A DNA stretch of 64,000 bases. Origin: Campylobacter sp. CNRCH_2014_0184h (GTDB taxonomy: Bacteria; Campylobacterota; Campylobacteria; Campylobacterales; Campylobacteraceae). Of the stretch, positions 25,294-34,552 are shown in pieces. A model generated the notes under the pieces. The model worked only from the letters and a program-made list of their open reading frames with translations. It did not search any database and had not been told where the DNA came from. Position 1 is the stretch's first letter; the number at the start of each line of letters is the position of its first letter. The stretch spans positions 248,001 through 312,000 of the forward strand of contig NZ_JAKMTB010000001.1 of assembly GCF_025772985.1 (NCBI RefSeq), read 5' to 3'. Made by a program: the position numbers and the translations under genes.

Positions 25294-27231
25294 TTATTTA
25301 CCATTTAGGATATTTTGTGCTTCTTGGATATAAATTAAAGCTTCTTCTATGATTTTCTTAGAATAAGCAGGTCCATGAACACCCCAAGAACCATCTTTTT
25401 CTAGTCTATCAGCTATGGCTTGAGCTTGATTTGTTAGGCTTAGTATTTTTGATTTTTGCTCTACTGAAAGTTTGGTTTTTTCAGCAAAAGTTTTATCAAT
25501 ATTTGCTATGCCTTTTCTAATTTTCTCATAGCCTTCTTTAACAGGGTTTTGCCACTCCATTACCTTATCATAAATCATTTCTTGATTGCTAAAGTGAAGT
25601 TTTTCAGGTAAGGTTGATTGCACAGGACTATGACAACCACTTGCACCAGGACCCATTAGGTTAATATCACTAAAACTAGTTCTACCACAACTCCACATCA
25701 AATCAAGGAAAAATCTACCTTCATCATCTCTAGCTATGGTCCAACCACCAACTTTAGGTGATCTTTCTTTGCCTTCTGGTGGGTTAAGTGTTTTTGCGGT
25801 TTTGTCTACTTTGATATTCCATATATGAGAGGCTCTAACATTATCAAATCCACCTTTGTCAGGGTTTTGAACTGCTCCAAAATTTTCACAACTCATCATA
25901 TTTGGCATGTGACAAGCTGTACAGCTATCTTTTGCGTGAATTCCACCTTTTTTGAAAAAGCTAGCTTGGGTTTCATGGCAATCTTTGCAAGTTTTTTTAA
26001 GTTTTGTTTTAGTATAACCGCTTTTCCAATCATTAAAAGTTACTTCGTGTGGATCATGACAAGTATTACATCTCATACCCTTATCATAGTGCGCTGAAGA
26101 ATACATTTGAGCACCTTCTGTTCCACATGCAGGACAACTTGATTTAAAATACGCATTGAAAGGTTTTCTAGGATTGATTTTAGCATCGGTTTCATTATAT
26201 GAAAATCTTTGATGACATCTTTCGCAATTTGATGGCATACCCGCACCTCTTGCTCCATAAAGATGCGCTCCAGCCCCGTGGCATTCCTCGCAAGTAATAC
26301 CTTTTGAGATGGTATGTTTTTGAAGTTCTTTTGGATTACCTAGTGCTTTGTAAAATTCTTCCTTATTTTTAAAGTCAAATTTAAAAGTATGACAGGTTTC
26401 ACAATATGCAGTAGCAGGCTGGAAAACTGCTTTTTCTTTATAAGTTGCAGCATAAGAGTTTGTTCCCCATACTTGAGAACCATTTCCTCCAAAATCTTCC
26501 ATTTTAGTAGGAAAACCAGGTGCAAAAGCAGCTATTTTTTGCGCCATTTCAGGAGTTAAAAACTCACTCCAAAGTCTTGAGAATTGATTACCTCCAGCGG
26601 TTAATTTACCACTTAAATCACTCAAATTTCCATCTTCAACATGGTAGGTTCCACGCACAAGCCATCTATCTATAAAACCATATTTTGTTCTTGGTGTTCC
26701 AATGAGAGCATAAACATCATTTGGATAAATTCCATCAGGTAAAATAGTAGCTTGAGAGTTATACATAGGTTTTTTTAAACCTTCAGCTCCGCCAACTTCT
26801 TCCATTTCATGTGGGAAACGCACAGTTTTTGCATGGCGAGAACGCTCCCAAGAAGCATATTGAGCAGGGTGACACTCACCGCATTTTTTTGGGCCTACAA
26901 ATTTGTTTGGAAAATCCAAAAAAGATTCATAAGGCAAGCGATAAGTAATAGAAGCTTGTTTTAAACCATGCTCAGTAGCAAATTTAGCCCCATTTTGATT
27001 TAAAACCCAGTTTTCTGTTCTATCACTATGAGTAAATTTACCTACCAAACGCCCTTCTTTTTCATATTTGAAAATAGGGTGATGTTTGTAAAGATAGTCA
27101 AAAAATGCATCCTCTTGAGCCACATAACCATCAAGAGTTCTAGGCTCTGAAGAAGCAAAGGCTTGCGAACTTAAACTTATACCTAAGGCTAAACAGGCAT
27201 AGGTAGCAACCTTAGCTAATTTGTGTTTCAT
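25294..27231 (-). CDS. mccA: MccA-type octahaem cytochrome c, probable dissimilatory sulfite reductase
   Basis: 645 residues with a signal peptide cleaved near ASS (about 28). Seven ordinary haem motifs: CGECH 117, CETCH 277, CEECH 314, CERCH 336, CNTCH 388, CKDCH 415, CTACH 437. An isolated Cys-His pair at 533-534 is preceded by Cys515, giving Cys515-X17-Cys533-His. Seven CXXCH plus one wide motif, with a haem lyase gene nearby, is the signature of MccA; Wolinella MccA, a haem c-copper sulfite reductase, uses CX15CH. Extra cysteines (Cys366, Cys369 in CPACG; Cys448) are candidates for the copper ligands. Expected: periplasmic six-electron reduction of sulfite to sulfide as respiratory acceptor. 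RBS GGGAAG before ATG. The 184-nt upstream region is AT-rich with possible -10 boxes but no clear operator. Confidence 0.82.
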   Translation of the reverse strand: MKHKLAKVATYACLALGISLSSQAFASSEPRTLDGYVAQEDAFFDYLYKHHPIFKYEKEGRLVGKFTHSDRTENWVLNQNGAKFATEHGLKQASITYRLPYESFLDFPNKFVGPKKCGECHPAQYASWERSRHAKTVRFPHEMEEVGGAEGLKKPMYNSQATILPDGIYPNDVYALIGTPRTKYGFIDRWLVRGTYHVEDGNLSDLSGKLTAGGNQFSRLWSEFLTPEMAQKIAAFAPGFPTKMEDFGGNGSQVWGTNSYAATYKEKAVFQPATAYCETCHTFKFDFKNKEEFYKALGNPKELQKHTISKGITCEECHGAGAHLYGARGAGMPSNCERCHQRFSYNETDAKINPRKPFNAYFKSSCPACGTEGAQMYSSAHYDKGMRCNTCHDPHEVTFNDWKSGYTKTKLKKTCKDCHETQASFFKKGGIHAKDSCTACHMPNMMSCENFGAVQNPDKGGFDNVRASHIWNIKVDKTAKTLNPPEGKERSPKVGGWTIARDDEGRFFLDLMWSCGRTSFSDINLMGPGASGCHSPVQSTLPEKLHFSNQEMIYDKVMEWQNPVKEGYEKIRKGIANIDKTFAEKTKLSVEQKSKILSLTNQAQAIADRLEKDGSWGVHGPAYSKKIIEEALIYIQEAQNILNGK

Positions 27232-27415
27232 AACTTCCCTTTCGCGTGTTTTGTTAAAAGATAAAAATACTCTTATTTATTATCTATTAACTATTAAAGT
27301 ATAATTGTGACTATTTTTTAATAAAAATTAACTTAAAAATATACTTATATTTATTTTTTGTTAATTTAAATAATAAAAATTATCATATAGAAAAAAAGAA
27401 GTTATTTGCTAAATA

Positions 27416-28051
27416 CTAAATTCTACTTATAGTCCCCACTACCTTACCCACGATTAAAAAATCGCCATTTTGATAATGTACATCTGCATAACTTAGATTA
27501 AAAGAGTGTAGATAAACCCCGCCTTTATTGCTTTTAAAAATTTGCTTGATAAACAAACCATCTCTAGTATTTACTGCAAAAACCCCACCTTCTTTAAAGC
27601 TTTTACTTTTATCTACTAAGCATAAAGAATCATCTTTAATTTCAGGTTCCATGCTATCGCCTATACAAGGGATGATATCACAATCTTTTGAGCCAAAAAA
27701 ATCACTTAGTTTTTCATCTATAATCACTTCTGAAAAACTCACATTATCATTTAAAGCTCCACCTCCCATAGAAGCATTAACATCATAATATTTTAAAACA
27801 TTATAGTTTAGATCAAGCGCTGGAGTATTGCTCTCAAGGGAATCTTCATAAAAAAATGCATTGATGTTTATATTTCTTTCATTTAAAAAATGAAGTATTT
27901 GTTTATAAGGTATGGAATTTCTAAATTTCATACTATAAAAGGTATCAGGATTGATATTTAGCATTTTAGCCACATCAGAATCTTTGGCATTTTTTATGCC
28001 TTCTTTTTGGAGTATAAATTTAAGTTTATCAGTAATTTCATTCATTTGCAT
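27416..28051 (-). CDS. phage-type repressor with S24 peptidase-like domain
   Basis: 211 residues from ATG 28051, chosen because AAGGA lies 5 nt upstream; an earlier in-frame ATG at 28084 lacks this. The N-terminus is a helix-turn-helix (DSDVAKMLNINPDTFYSMK); the C-terminus is a LexA/CI-like S24 domain with the Ser in GDSMEPEIKDDS and Lys in GLFIKQIF. Such proteins repress until inactivated by self-cleavage or ligand. It is transcribed in the same direction as mccA with 184 nt between, and no phage genes are adjacent. It could control itself, the mcc operon or a distant locus; there is no direct evidence for any target. Confidence 0.75.
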   Translation of the reverse strand: MQMNEITDKLKFILQKEGIKNAKDSDVAKMLNINPDTFYSMKFRNSIPYKQILHFLNERNININAFFYEDSLESNTPALDLNYNVLKYYDVNASMGGGALNDNVSFSEVIIDEKLSDFFGSKDCDIIPCIGDSMEPEIKDDSLCLVDKSKSFKEGGVFAVNTRDGLFIKQIFKSNKGGVYLHSFNLSYADVHYQNGDFLIVGKVVGTISRI

Positions 28052-28126
28052 AAAAATCCTTTTAAATAAAAAGTATTTTAGCAAATTTACTTTTATTTTG
28101 CAAGAATTCTTTTAAATTAAAAGATA

Positions 28127-28154
28127 TTTAGCTTCCAAATTCATGGAAGCTAAA
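28127..28154 (-). terminator. terminator after the ferritin gene
   Basis: TTTAGCTTCC (28127-28136) pairs with GGAAGCTAAA (28145-28154), 3 nt after the ferritin stop on the minus strand, followed by an A/T-rich tail containing TTTT. It insulates the downstream repressor gene. Confidence 0.65.
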
Positions 28155-28157
28155 AAA

Positions 28158-28652
28158 TTATTTATTGATTAAGCTTTTGATGTATTGATCTACCATGTAT
28201 AAGCCATTGCCATTATCGCTTATGAGTTTGATTTTATCTACTATACCTCTAAAAAGTGCTTCTTCTTCGTGTTGTTCGCTTACATACCATTGTAAGAAAT
28301 TAAAAGTAGAATAATCTTTACTTGAAAGCATAAAATCTACAAGATTATTAATAGAAGCAGTAATGCTTTGCTCATGCTCAAAAGTTTTTTCAAACACATC
28401 AAGCAATGATTTAAAATCACTATCAGGTTTTTTAACTTCTTTTAATTCTACTTTAGAATCAGTTTCATTCAAATAAGTGATGAGTTTTCTAGCATGATCA
28501 CTTTCTTCTCTTGCATGCTCAAACAAAAACGCACCCGCACCATCAAAGCTATGTTCATAGCACCATGAACTCATACTCAAATACAAATTTGCTGCATACA
28601 TTTCTTTATTGATTTGCTCGTTTAATAAAGCCACTACTTCTTTAGATAGCAT
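28158..28652 (-). CDS. ftn: ferritin
   Basis: 164 residues, four-helix bundle of the bacterial non-haem ferritin (FtnA) type. It stores iron and consumes Fe2+ with oxygen or peroxide. Ferroxidase ligands are visible: Glu17 (NKEMYAANLYLS), the EHAREESDHARKL helix with Glu and His, and the late SEQHEEEALF segment. Probably a monocistronic gene: RBS AAGGAG upstream and a strong hairpin downstream. The equivalent C. jejuni gene also neighbours pstS. Confidence 0.93.
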   Translation of the reverse strand: MLSKEVVALLNEQINKEMYAANLYLSMSSWCYEHSFDGAGAFLFEHAREESDHARKLITYLNETDSKVELKEVKKPDSDFKSLLDVFEKTFEHEQSITASINNLVDFMLSSKDYSTFNFLQWYVSEQHEEEALFRGIVDKIKLISDNGNGLYMVDQYIKSLINK

Positions 28653-28730
28653 TTTTTCTCCTTATAAATTATTTTTGTTATATTAGTTAGAACTACATTA
28701 AAAATACATTAATAAGTGTATTTATAAAAA

Positions 28731-30020
28731 TTATAAATTAATACTAAAAGAAAAAACACTACCTTTTTGTGAGTTAGATTGAATTTTTAAAGAGCTTTTG
28801 TGTAATGTGAGTATTTTTTTAACTAAAAACAATCCTAGTCCAAAAGAGTTATTTTGTGTTGAGTTTACTTTGTAGAATTTTTTTGTTATAAATTTAAGGT
28901 GTTTTTCTTCTATGCCTACACCTTGATCTATGATAGTAAAATTTTGATTTTTTATGATGATTAACACCTCTTTTTTACTGTATTTTAAGGCATTGTCTAT
29001 TAGATTAATGATAACTTGTTCTATGAGAAATTTATCCGCTATGATAAAGCTTGTTTGGCCTTGAATTTTCAACCTATCATCTCTAAAACTTTCTAATAAA
29101 TTTTTACTTAAAGCATATAGGTCGAATTTTTCTAAATTTAAAGAATCAAAATTAAGATTAAAAACAAAATTGAGTTTGTGTGTTAGTTGGTTGATTTTTA
29201 CGCTTTGTTTGTGAATTTTTTCAAGTAAAAATAATTTCATATTTTCATCATTAGTTTCTTTTAAAGATTGCAAGCTCAAATCTATAACGCTTATAGGGTT
29301 TTTAAGCTCATGTGATATAGCGCTGATTACATTGCTTAATTGGGTGTTTTTGGTTTGAATTTTCTTAGCTTGTTTTTTGTTTTTTAATTCTTGCTTGATG
29401 AGTAATTTTTTAATTTTCAATAAGCGTAAATTTAAATTTTTTAATTCATAAACGAAATTATATTTTAAAATGAAATTAGTATTTGATTTTATACTTTTAA
29501 CAAACAATAATAATTCTTGAAAATAATTTTTGAAAAAATAAAACACAACAAAATAAAACACAACAAGTACAAGTAAAAAGAAAGAAAAAATAATAATATT
29601 TTTAATCCAAAAATTTTGCACCAAAGAGTGTATTTTAGGATATACAATGATGATGTATTGATAGTTTTTATAAGCATAAGCTTTAAAATAAATTTCTTTT
29701 TGCTTATAAAAATCATGGGTAAAATTAGACTTAAAATGTTTTAGAAAATAAGAATAATCTTTTAATGATGAAAAAATATCATCATTTTGTTTAATGATAA
29801 AATCTGCTCTAGTATTTTGAGCAAATTGCTTGATATTATTGGAATTTAGTGTATCTAATAACTGAAATTGTAAAACATCATTGAGTGTTTTTAGTTTTTG
29901 CTCATAAGTATTTTTTACCGTAGTATTGATATAGCTTTCATTAAAAAAATAAAACAATATGAAAAAAGCAATACAAAAAAATCCAAGTGTAAAAAGGAAA
30001 AATGTTTTTATTTTTAGCAC
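28731..30020 (-). CDS. phosS: sensor histidine kinase PhosS (phosphate limitation)
   Basis: 429 residues. Membrane helices at about 5-26 and 139-163 bracket a periplasmic sensor region of about 110 residues; there is no clear HAMP. The dimerisation/phosphoacceptor helix has His237 (SHELKNPISVI); the HATPase domain has the N box (LIDNALKYSKK) and G boxes (DQGVGIEE, FGLGLFLVKK). It overlaps the regulator gene by 7 nt. Lying divergent from pstS with a Pho box between, it is almost certainly the PhosS sensor; in C. jejuni phosSR is encoded away from pst. Very AT-rich and Lys/Asn/Phe-rich, as common for Campylobacter kinases. Confidence 0.82.
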   Translation of the reverse strand: MLKIKTFFLFTLGFFCIAFFILFYFFNESYINTTVKNTYEQKLKTLNDVLQFQLLDTLNSNNIKQFAQNTRADFIIKQNDDIFSSLKDYSYFLKHFKSNFTHDFYKQKEIYFKAYAYKNYQYIIIVYPKIHSLVQNFWIKNIIIFSFFLLVLVVFYFVVFYFFKNYFQELLLFVKSIKSNTNFILKYNFVYELKNLNLRLLKIKKLLIKQELKNKKQAKKIQTKNTQLSNVISAISHELKNPISVIDLSLQSLKETNDENMKLFLLEKIHKQSVKINQLTHKLNFVFNLNFDSLNLEKFDLYALSKNLLESFRDDRLKIQGQTSFIIADKFLIEQVIINLIDNALKYSKKEVLIIIKNQNFTIIDQGVGIEEKHLKFITKKFYKVNSTQNNSFGLGLFLVKKILTLHKSSLKIQSNSQKGSVFSFSINL

Positions 30021-30673
30021 AATTTATAGCCCACCGAGCGCACTGAAATGATATTTTCTTTAATTTGTGGAATTTTTTGTTTTAATCTTAAAATAGCTGT
30101 ATTGATTGTCTTATCGCTTGTTGTGTCATTTTTCCATACTTGCTCACTTAAAAATTGACGGCTTAGAAGTTGATTTTTGTGATTAAAAAAACACTTGAGT
30201 AATTCCACATCTAGGGTTGATAAATTTTCAAATGTATTTGTTTTATAGGTTAGTTTTCTGTCTTCTATATATAAGGTAAAATCTTGATAAGAAATTTGTT
30301 CTTTTGGAGTTTTATTTCTTTTAGTTACAGCTTTAATTCTAAATAAAAGCTCATTAAAATCAAAGGGTTTACATATATAATCATCACAGCCTTGCTCAAA
30401 ACCTTCTAAAATATCTTTTTGTAAAGTCTTTGCACTAAGAAAAATCACAGGCTCCATATAACCTTTTTTTCTTAATTGTTTTATCATCTCTACACTATCG
30501 CCACTTGGTAAATTTCTATCCATGATGATTAAGTCTATTTCATTTGTATCTAGAAAGGTTTCTAAGTCAAAAAAATCAAAATAACTATAAATTTTTATAT
30601 TTTCTTGACTAAGTCTTAAACTAATTAACTCATTTAAATCTTTATCATCTTCTATCAAAATAATATTTAACAT
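30014..30673 (-). CDS. phosR: response regulator PhosR
   Basis: 219 residues, OmpR/PhoB class: receiver domain with acidic pocket EDD (8-10), phosphoacceptor Asp52 (IIMDRNLPSG) and Lys in the KPFDF motif, then a winged-helix DNA-binding domain (about 125-219). It should bind the Pho box at 30699-30714 and activate pstSCAB under phosphate starvation. Transcribed ahead of phosS. Confidence 0.85.
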   Translation of the reverse strand: MLNIILIEDDKDLNELISLRLSQENIKIYSYFDFFDLETFLDTNEIDLIIMDRNLPSGDSVEMIKQLRKKGYMEPVIFLSAKTLQKDILEGFEQGCDDYICKPFDFNELLFRIKAVTKRNKTPKEQISYQDFTLYIEDRKLTYKTNTFENLSTLDVELLKCFFNHKNQLLSRQFLSEQVWKNDTTSDKTINTAILRLKQKIPQIKENIISVRSVGYKLC

Positions 30674-30698
30674 ATAAAAATTATATCAAAAAATACAT

Positions 30699-30714
30699 GT
30701 ATCCAAAATGTTTC
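30699..30714 (+). promoter_or_regulatory. Pho box upstream of pstS
   Basis: GTATCCAAAATGTTTC matches 13 of the 14 defined positions of the Campylobacter PhosR consensus GTTTCNAAAANGTTTC. It lies 45 nt before pstS and 26 nt before phosR, so PhosR could control both directions. Confidence 0.8.
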
Positions 30715-30758
30715 CAAGTTTTTTTAAATTTTCATTACTTTTTAACTAAGGAGAAAAA

Positions 30759-31742
30759 ATGAAAAAACTTTTAGCTTTAAGTATGGCTTGCTTTGTTAGT
30801 TTAGAAGCAGTAGAATTAAAAATAGCAGGTTCATCTACTGTCTATCCTTTTACTTCTTTTGTTGCTGAAGAATATGCTGTTATAAAAAATACAAAAACAC
30901 CTATAGTTGAAAGTCTTGGCACAGGCGGTGGTTTTAAAGTGTTTTGCGAGGGTATTACTGATATTTCTAATGCTTCAAGAGCAATTAAGCCAAGTGAATT
31001 TGAAACTTGTAAAAAATCAGGTGTGAGTGATATAGTCGGGATTATGATAGGTTATGATGGCATAGTTTTAGCTCAAAATAAAATCAATGCTCCGTTAAAT
31101 ATAAGCTTACATGAGTTATTTTTAGCTTTGGCTAAAGAAATTCCGCAAGATGGAAAATTAGTCCCAAATCCTTATACAAATTGGCAACAAATCAATAAAA
31201 ATCTACCAAATAGAAAAATTACAATCTATGGTCCCCCATCAAGTTCAGGAACAAGAGATAGTATAGAAGAGCTTGTAATGGTAGATATTTCTAAAAAAAT
31301 TCCTGAATATAAAGGTGCATATAAAACTATACGCCAAGATGGAGCATTTATACCAAGCGGTGAAAATGATAATTTAATTGTTTCAAAACTTTCTGTTGAT
31401 AAAGAAGCTTTTGGGCTTTTTGGATACGGATTTTTAGCTAGTAATGATGATAAAATTAATGCTGCTTACATTGATGGTGTAAAAGCTGATGAGAAGAATA
31501 TTTCCGAAGGAAAATATAAACTAGCTCGTTCTTTGTTTATATATATGAATGCTAAGAAAAATCCAGAAGTATTTGAATTTGCAAAAATTTACATGAGTGA
31601 TGATTTAGCTAAAAGCGGAGCAGAATTAGAAAAAATAGGATTAGTTCCTTTGGATGAAAAAACTTTAGAACAAACCCAAAAACATATAGAAGAAAAAGGT
31701 TTATTAACTGATGAGCTTGTTAAAGCAGGGAAAGTTTTTTGA
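30759..31742 (+). CDS. pstS: phosphate ABC transporter, periplasmic binding protein
   Basis: 327 residues with a signal peptide (MKKLLALSMACFVSLEAVE) and the phosphate-binding fold: AGSSTVYPFT near the mature N-terminus and PSSSGTRDSIEEL contribute the Ser/Thr/Arg/Asp phosphate ligands. Captures inorganic phosphate and delivers it to PstCA. RBS AAGGAG before ATG; Pho box upstream; first gene of pstSCAB. Confidence 0.93.
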   Translation: MKKLLALSMACFVSLEAVELKIAGSSTVYPFTSFVAEEYAVIKNTKTPIVESLGTGGGFKVFCEGITDISNASRAIKPSEFETCKKSGVSDIVGIMIGYDGIVLAQNKINAPLNISLHELFLALAKEIPQDGKLVPNPYTNWQQINKNLPNRKITIYGPPSSSGTRDSIEELVMVDISKKIPEYKGAYKTIRQDGAFIPSGENDNLIVSKLSVDKEAFGLFGYGFLASNDDKINAAYIDGVKADEKNISEGKYKLARSLFIYMNAKKNPEVFEFAKIYMSDDLAKSGAELEKIGLVPLDEKTLEQTQKHIEEKGLLTDELVKAGKVF

Positions 31743-31756
31743 TTTAGGATGAAAAA

Positions 31757-32671
31757 TTGATAAAAGAAAAAATAATAAAATTAACACTTTTTCTTTGTGC
31801 TTTTGTTAGTGTAGTAGTAAGCTTTGCTATTATGCTAACGATTTTAATCGAGGCTTTAAAATTTTTTCAAAAAGAAAGTGTATTAACTTTTTTATTCTCA
31901 AGTCAGTGGGCAGCAGATGCTGCATTTGTAGGTGCTGATGGAAGTAGTAAGCATGGGGTTTTTGGTGCTTTGAGTTTATTTTTGGGAACTTTTTATATTT
32001 CATTAATAGCAATGCTAACAGCCTTACCTTTAGGTGTAATGTGTGCTATTTATCTTGGAGTATTTGCAGGTAAAAAATCTAAAAACTATTTAAAACCTAT
32101 TTTAGAAATCATAGCAGGAATTCCTACTGTAGTTTTCGGATTTTTCGCAGCCATAGTTGTAGCTCCTTTTATAGTGTGGTTTTTTTCTCTTTTTGGTATC
32201 AAAGCTAGTTTTCAAAGTGCCCTAGGTGCAGGTTTTATCATGGGTATTATGATAGTTCCTATAGTGGCTTCACTCTCACAAGATTGCATTGAAGCTGTAA
32301 GTTTAAAAAGGATAAATGGAGCTTATGCTTTAGGTATGACTAAAAAAGAAGTTGTTTTTGCAGTAATTTTACCAGAAGCAATGCCAGGTATAGTTGCAGC
32401 TTGTCTTTTAGGACTTTCAAGAGCTTTAGGTGAAACAATGATTGTTGTTATGGCTGCTTCACTGCGTCCAAATTTAACAATGAATTTTTTAGAAGATATG
32501 ACAACAGTGACTGTAAAAATAGTAGAAGCATTAAGTGGTGATCAAGCTTTTGATAGTTCTTTAGCTTTAAGTGCATTTTCTTTAGGGCTTGTGCTTTTTA
32601 TTATTACATTAATCATTAATATTTTTAGCGTTTATTTGATAAATCGCTTCCATAAAAGGAAAAATTTATGA
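31757..32671 (+). CDS. pstC: phosphate ABC transporter, permease PstC
   Basis: 304 residues with about six membrane helices and the EAA-type loop ([15 protein letters not shown]) that contacts the ATPase. The start at 31757 is a TTG preceded by AGGATG. Overlaps pstA by 4 nt. Forms the membrane channel together with PstA. Confidence 0.92.
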   Translation: MIKEKIIKLTLFLCAFVSVVVSFAIMLTILIEALKFFQKESVLTFLFSSQWAADAAFVGADGSSKHGVFGALSLFLGTFYISLIAMLTALPLGVMCAIYLGVFAGKKSKNYLKPILEIIAGIPTVVFGFFAAIVVAPFIVWFFSLFGIKASFQSALGAGFIMGIMIVPIVASLSQDCIEAVSLKRINGAYALGMTKKEVVFAVILPEAMPGIVAACLLGLSRALGETMIVVMAASLRPNLTMNFLEDMTTVTVKIVEALSGDQAFDSSLALSAFSLGLVLFIITLIINIFSVYLINRFHKRKNL

Positions 32672-33756
32672 AAAAACTTTTTAAACAAAGAAAAAAAGCT
32701 TCAAAAAATTTCAAAAGATTCTGTAAAATGGGGCTTTATATAAACCTTATTTTTCTTTGTATTTTTTTATCAAGTGTAGGGTATCTTGGGATAGGAGCTT
32801 TTAAGCAAACTTACATTTATGCCCAGGCTGATAGAAATAGCCCTTCATATGAGCTTTTATCGCGTGCTGAACAAAGGAAAATAAGAACGGGTCAAATCAA
32901 AGAAAAATCTTGGCTTTTAGCAAATTCTGAAGTTGATCAATATATGAAAAAAAACTACAATAAACTAAGCGATGAACAAAAAACTTTAGTTGATGAATTA
33001 GTTCAAAAGCAAGAAATAAAACTAAGTTTTAACACAAATTTTTTCCTTAATGGAGATTCTAAATCACCTGAAAATTCAGGAATCTTTGCTTCTGTGGTTG
33101 GAACTTTACTTGTGATGATAGTTTGTATGGTTGTAAGTATCCCAATAGGAGTTGGAGCAGCTATTTATTTAGAAGAATTTGCTCCGCAAAATGTATTTAC
33201 GCATTTTATAGAAGTGTGTATTAATAACCTTGCAAGTATTCCTAGTATTTTATTTGGACTTTTAGGACTTGGGGTGTTTATTAATCTTTTTGGCATGCCT
33301 CGTTCTAGTGCTTTAGTTGGAGGATTAACTTTGGCTATTATGAGTTTGCCTATTATTATTGTTTCAACTAAAGCTGCCTTAAAAAGTGTGGATATTAATA
33401 TGAAAAATGCAGCATATGCTTTAGGCATGACTAAAATTCAAATGATAAAAGGTATTATGCTACCTTTGGCAATGCCTATGATTTTAACAGGTTCTATTTT
33501 AACTTTAGCAGGGGCTATTGGCGAAACAGCACCTTTGATGATTATAGGTATGATAGCTTTCATACCTGATGTAGCAAATAGTGTTTTTGCGCCAACAAGT
33601 GTTTTACCTGCTCAAATTTTTTCATGGTCAGCTATGCCAGAGCGTGCATTTTTAGAAAGAACAGCAGCAGGGATTATAGTGCTTTTATCTCTTTTGGTGA
33701 TTTTAAATTTAGCAGCAATACTTTTAAGAAGATATTTTCAAGGAAAATTAAAATGA
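32668..33756 (+). CDS. pstA: phosphate ABC transporter, permease PstA
   Basis: 362 residues. The first membrane helix (about 22-45) is followed by an extended periplasmic insert of about 80 charged residues before the usual permease core, which carries the EAA-type loop ([18 protein letters not shown]). Longer than the roughly 280-300 residues of enterobacterial PstA because of that insert. Coupled to pstC and pstB by ATGA-type overlaps. Confidence 0.92.
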   Translation: MKKLFKQRKKASKNFKRFCKMGLYINLIFLCIFLSSVGYLGIGAFKQTYIYAQADRNSPSYELLSRAEQRKIRTGQIKEKSWLLANSEVDQYMKKNYNKLSDEQKTLVDELVQKQEIKLSFNTNFFLNGDSKSPENSGIFASVVGTLLVMIVCMVVSIPIGVGAAIYLEEFAPQNVFTHFIEVCINNLASIPSILFGLLGLGVFINLFGMPRSSALVGGLTLAIMSLPIIIVSTKAALKSVDINMKNAAYALGMTKIQMIKGIMLPLAMPMILTGSILTLAGAIGETAPLMIIGMIAFIPDVANSVFAPTSVLPAQIFSWSAMPERAFLERTAAGIIVLLSLLVILNLAAILLRRYFQGKLK

Positions 33757-34493
33757 TAGCAAAAACAACAAATTTAAATTTATTTTATTGTAAAAAACAA
33801 GCTTTGTTTGATATTAATATGGAAATTCAAAAAAATAAAATCACAGCTTTAATAGGTGCTTCAGGCTGTGGAAAATCCACATTTTTGCGTTGTTTTAATA
33901 GGATGAATGACAAAATAGCAAAAATCGATGGTCTTGTTGAGATTGATGGAAAAGATGTTAAAAATCAAGATTTAGTTGTGCTTAGAAAAAAAGTCGGAAT
34001 GGTATTTCAACAACCTAATGTTTTTGTAAAAAGCATTTATGATAATATTTCTTATGCTCCAAAACTCCATGGGATGATCAAAAACAAAGATGAAGAAGAT
34101 GCTTTAGTGGAAGATTGTCTTAAAAAAGTAGGGCTTTTTGAGGAGGTAAAGGATAAACTAAAACAAAATGCTCTAACGCTTTCAGGTGGTCAGCAACAAC
34201 GCCTTTGTATTGCAAGAGCTTTGGCTATAAAGCCAAAATTATTACTTTTAGATGAACCAACTTCTGCACTTGATCCTATATCTTCAAGTGTCATAGAAGA
34301 GCTTATTAAGGAATTAAGCCATAATCTTTCCATGATTATGGTAACACATAACATGCAACAAGGTAAGCGCGTGGCTGATTATACTGCGTTTTTTCATCTA
34401 GGTGAACTTGTAGAATTTGGAGAGAGTAAGGAATTTTTTGAAAATCCAAAACAAGAAAAAACAAAAGCTTATTTAAATGGAGCTTTTGGATAA
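33753..34493 (+). CDS. pstB: phosphate ABC transporter, ATP-binding protein
   Basis: 246 residues from ATG 33753, which overlaps the pstA stop; an open extension upstream lies inside pstA and is not used. Walker [10 protein letters not shown] (35-43), signature LSGGQQQR, Walker [14 protein letters not shown] and the H-loop VTHNMQQ are all intact. Energises phosphate import by PstSCA. Followed by a strong 15-bp hairpin. Confidence 0.95.
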   Translation: MIAKTTNLNLFYCKKQALFDINMEIQKNKITALIGASGCGKSTFLRCFNRMNDKIAKIDGLVEIDGKDVKNQDLVVLRKKVGMVFQQPNVFVKSIYDNISYAPKLHGMIKNKDEEDALVEDCLKKVGLFEEVKDKLKQNALTLSGGQQQRLCIARALAIKPKLLLLDEPTSALDPISSSVIEELIKELSHNLSMIMVTHNMQQGKRVADYTAFFHLGELVEFGESKEFFENPKQEKTKAYLNGAFG

Positions 34494-34503
34494 TTTTTAT
34501 TTA

Positions 34504-34543
34504 TTTAGAAATTTTGATGATATAATTAATCAAAATTTCTAAA
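34504..34543 (+). terminator. 15-bp hairpin ending the pst operon
   Basis: TTTAGAAATTTTGAT (34504-34518) pairs perfectly with ATCAAAATTTCTAAA (34529-34543). The loop GATATAATTA contains a TATAAT that could act as -10 box for the following gene, whose ATG is only 9 nt further on. Confidence 0.7.
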
Positions 34544-34552
34544 AGGCTTAGC

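Noticed and set aside
26125-26136. CPACG at MccA residues 366-370 as an eighth conventional haem motif
   Set aside because: The residue after the second Cys is Gly, not His or Lys, so it cannot be a standard CXXCH/CXXCK site; it is kept only as a candidate copper site.
33624-33752. N-terminal extension of PstB into pstA
   Set aside because: The ATG at 33753 overlaps the pstA stop and gives the standard PstB N-terminus; the extension is a shadow of the pstA coding sequence.
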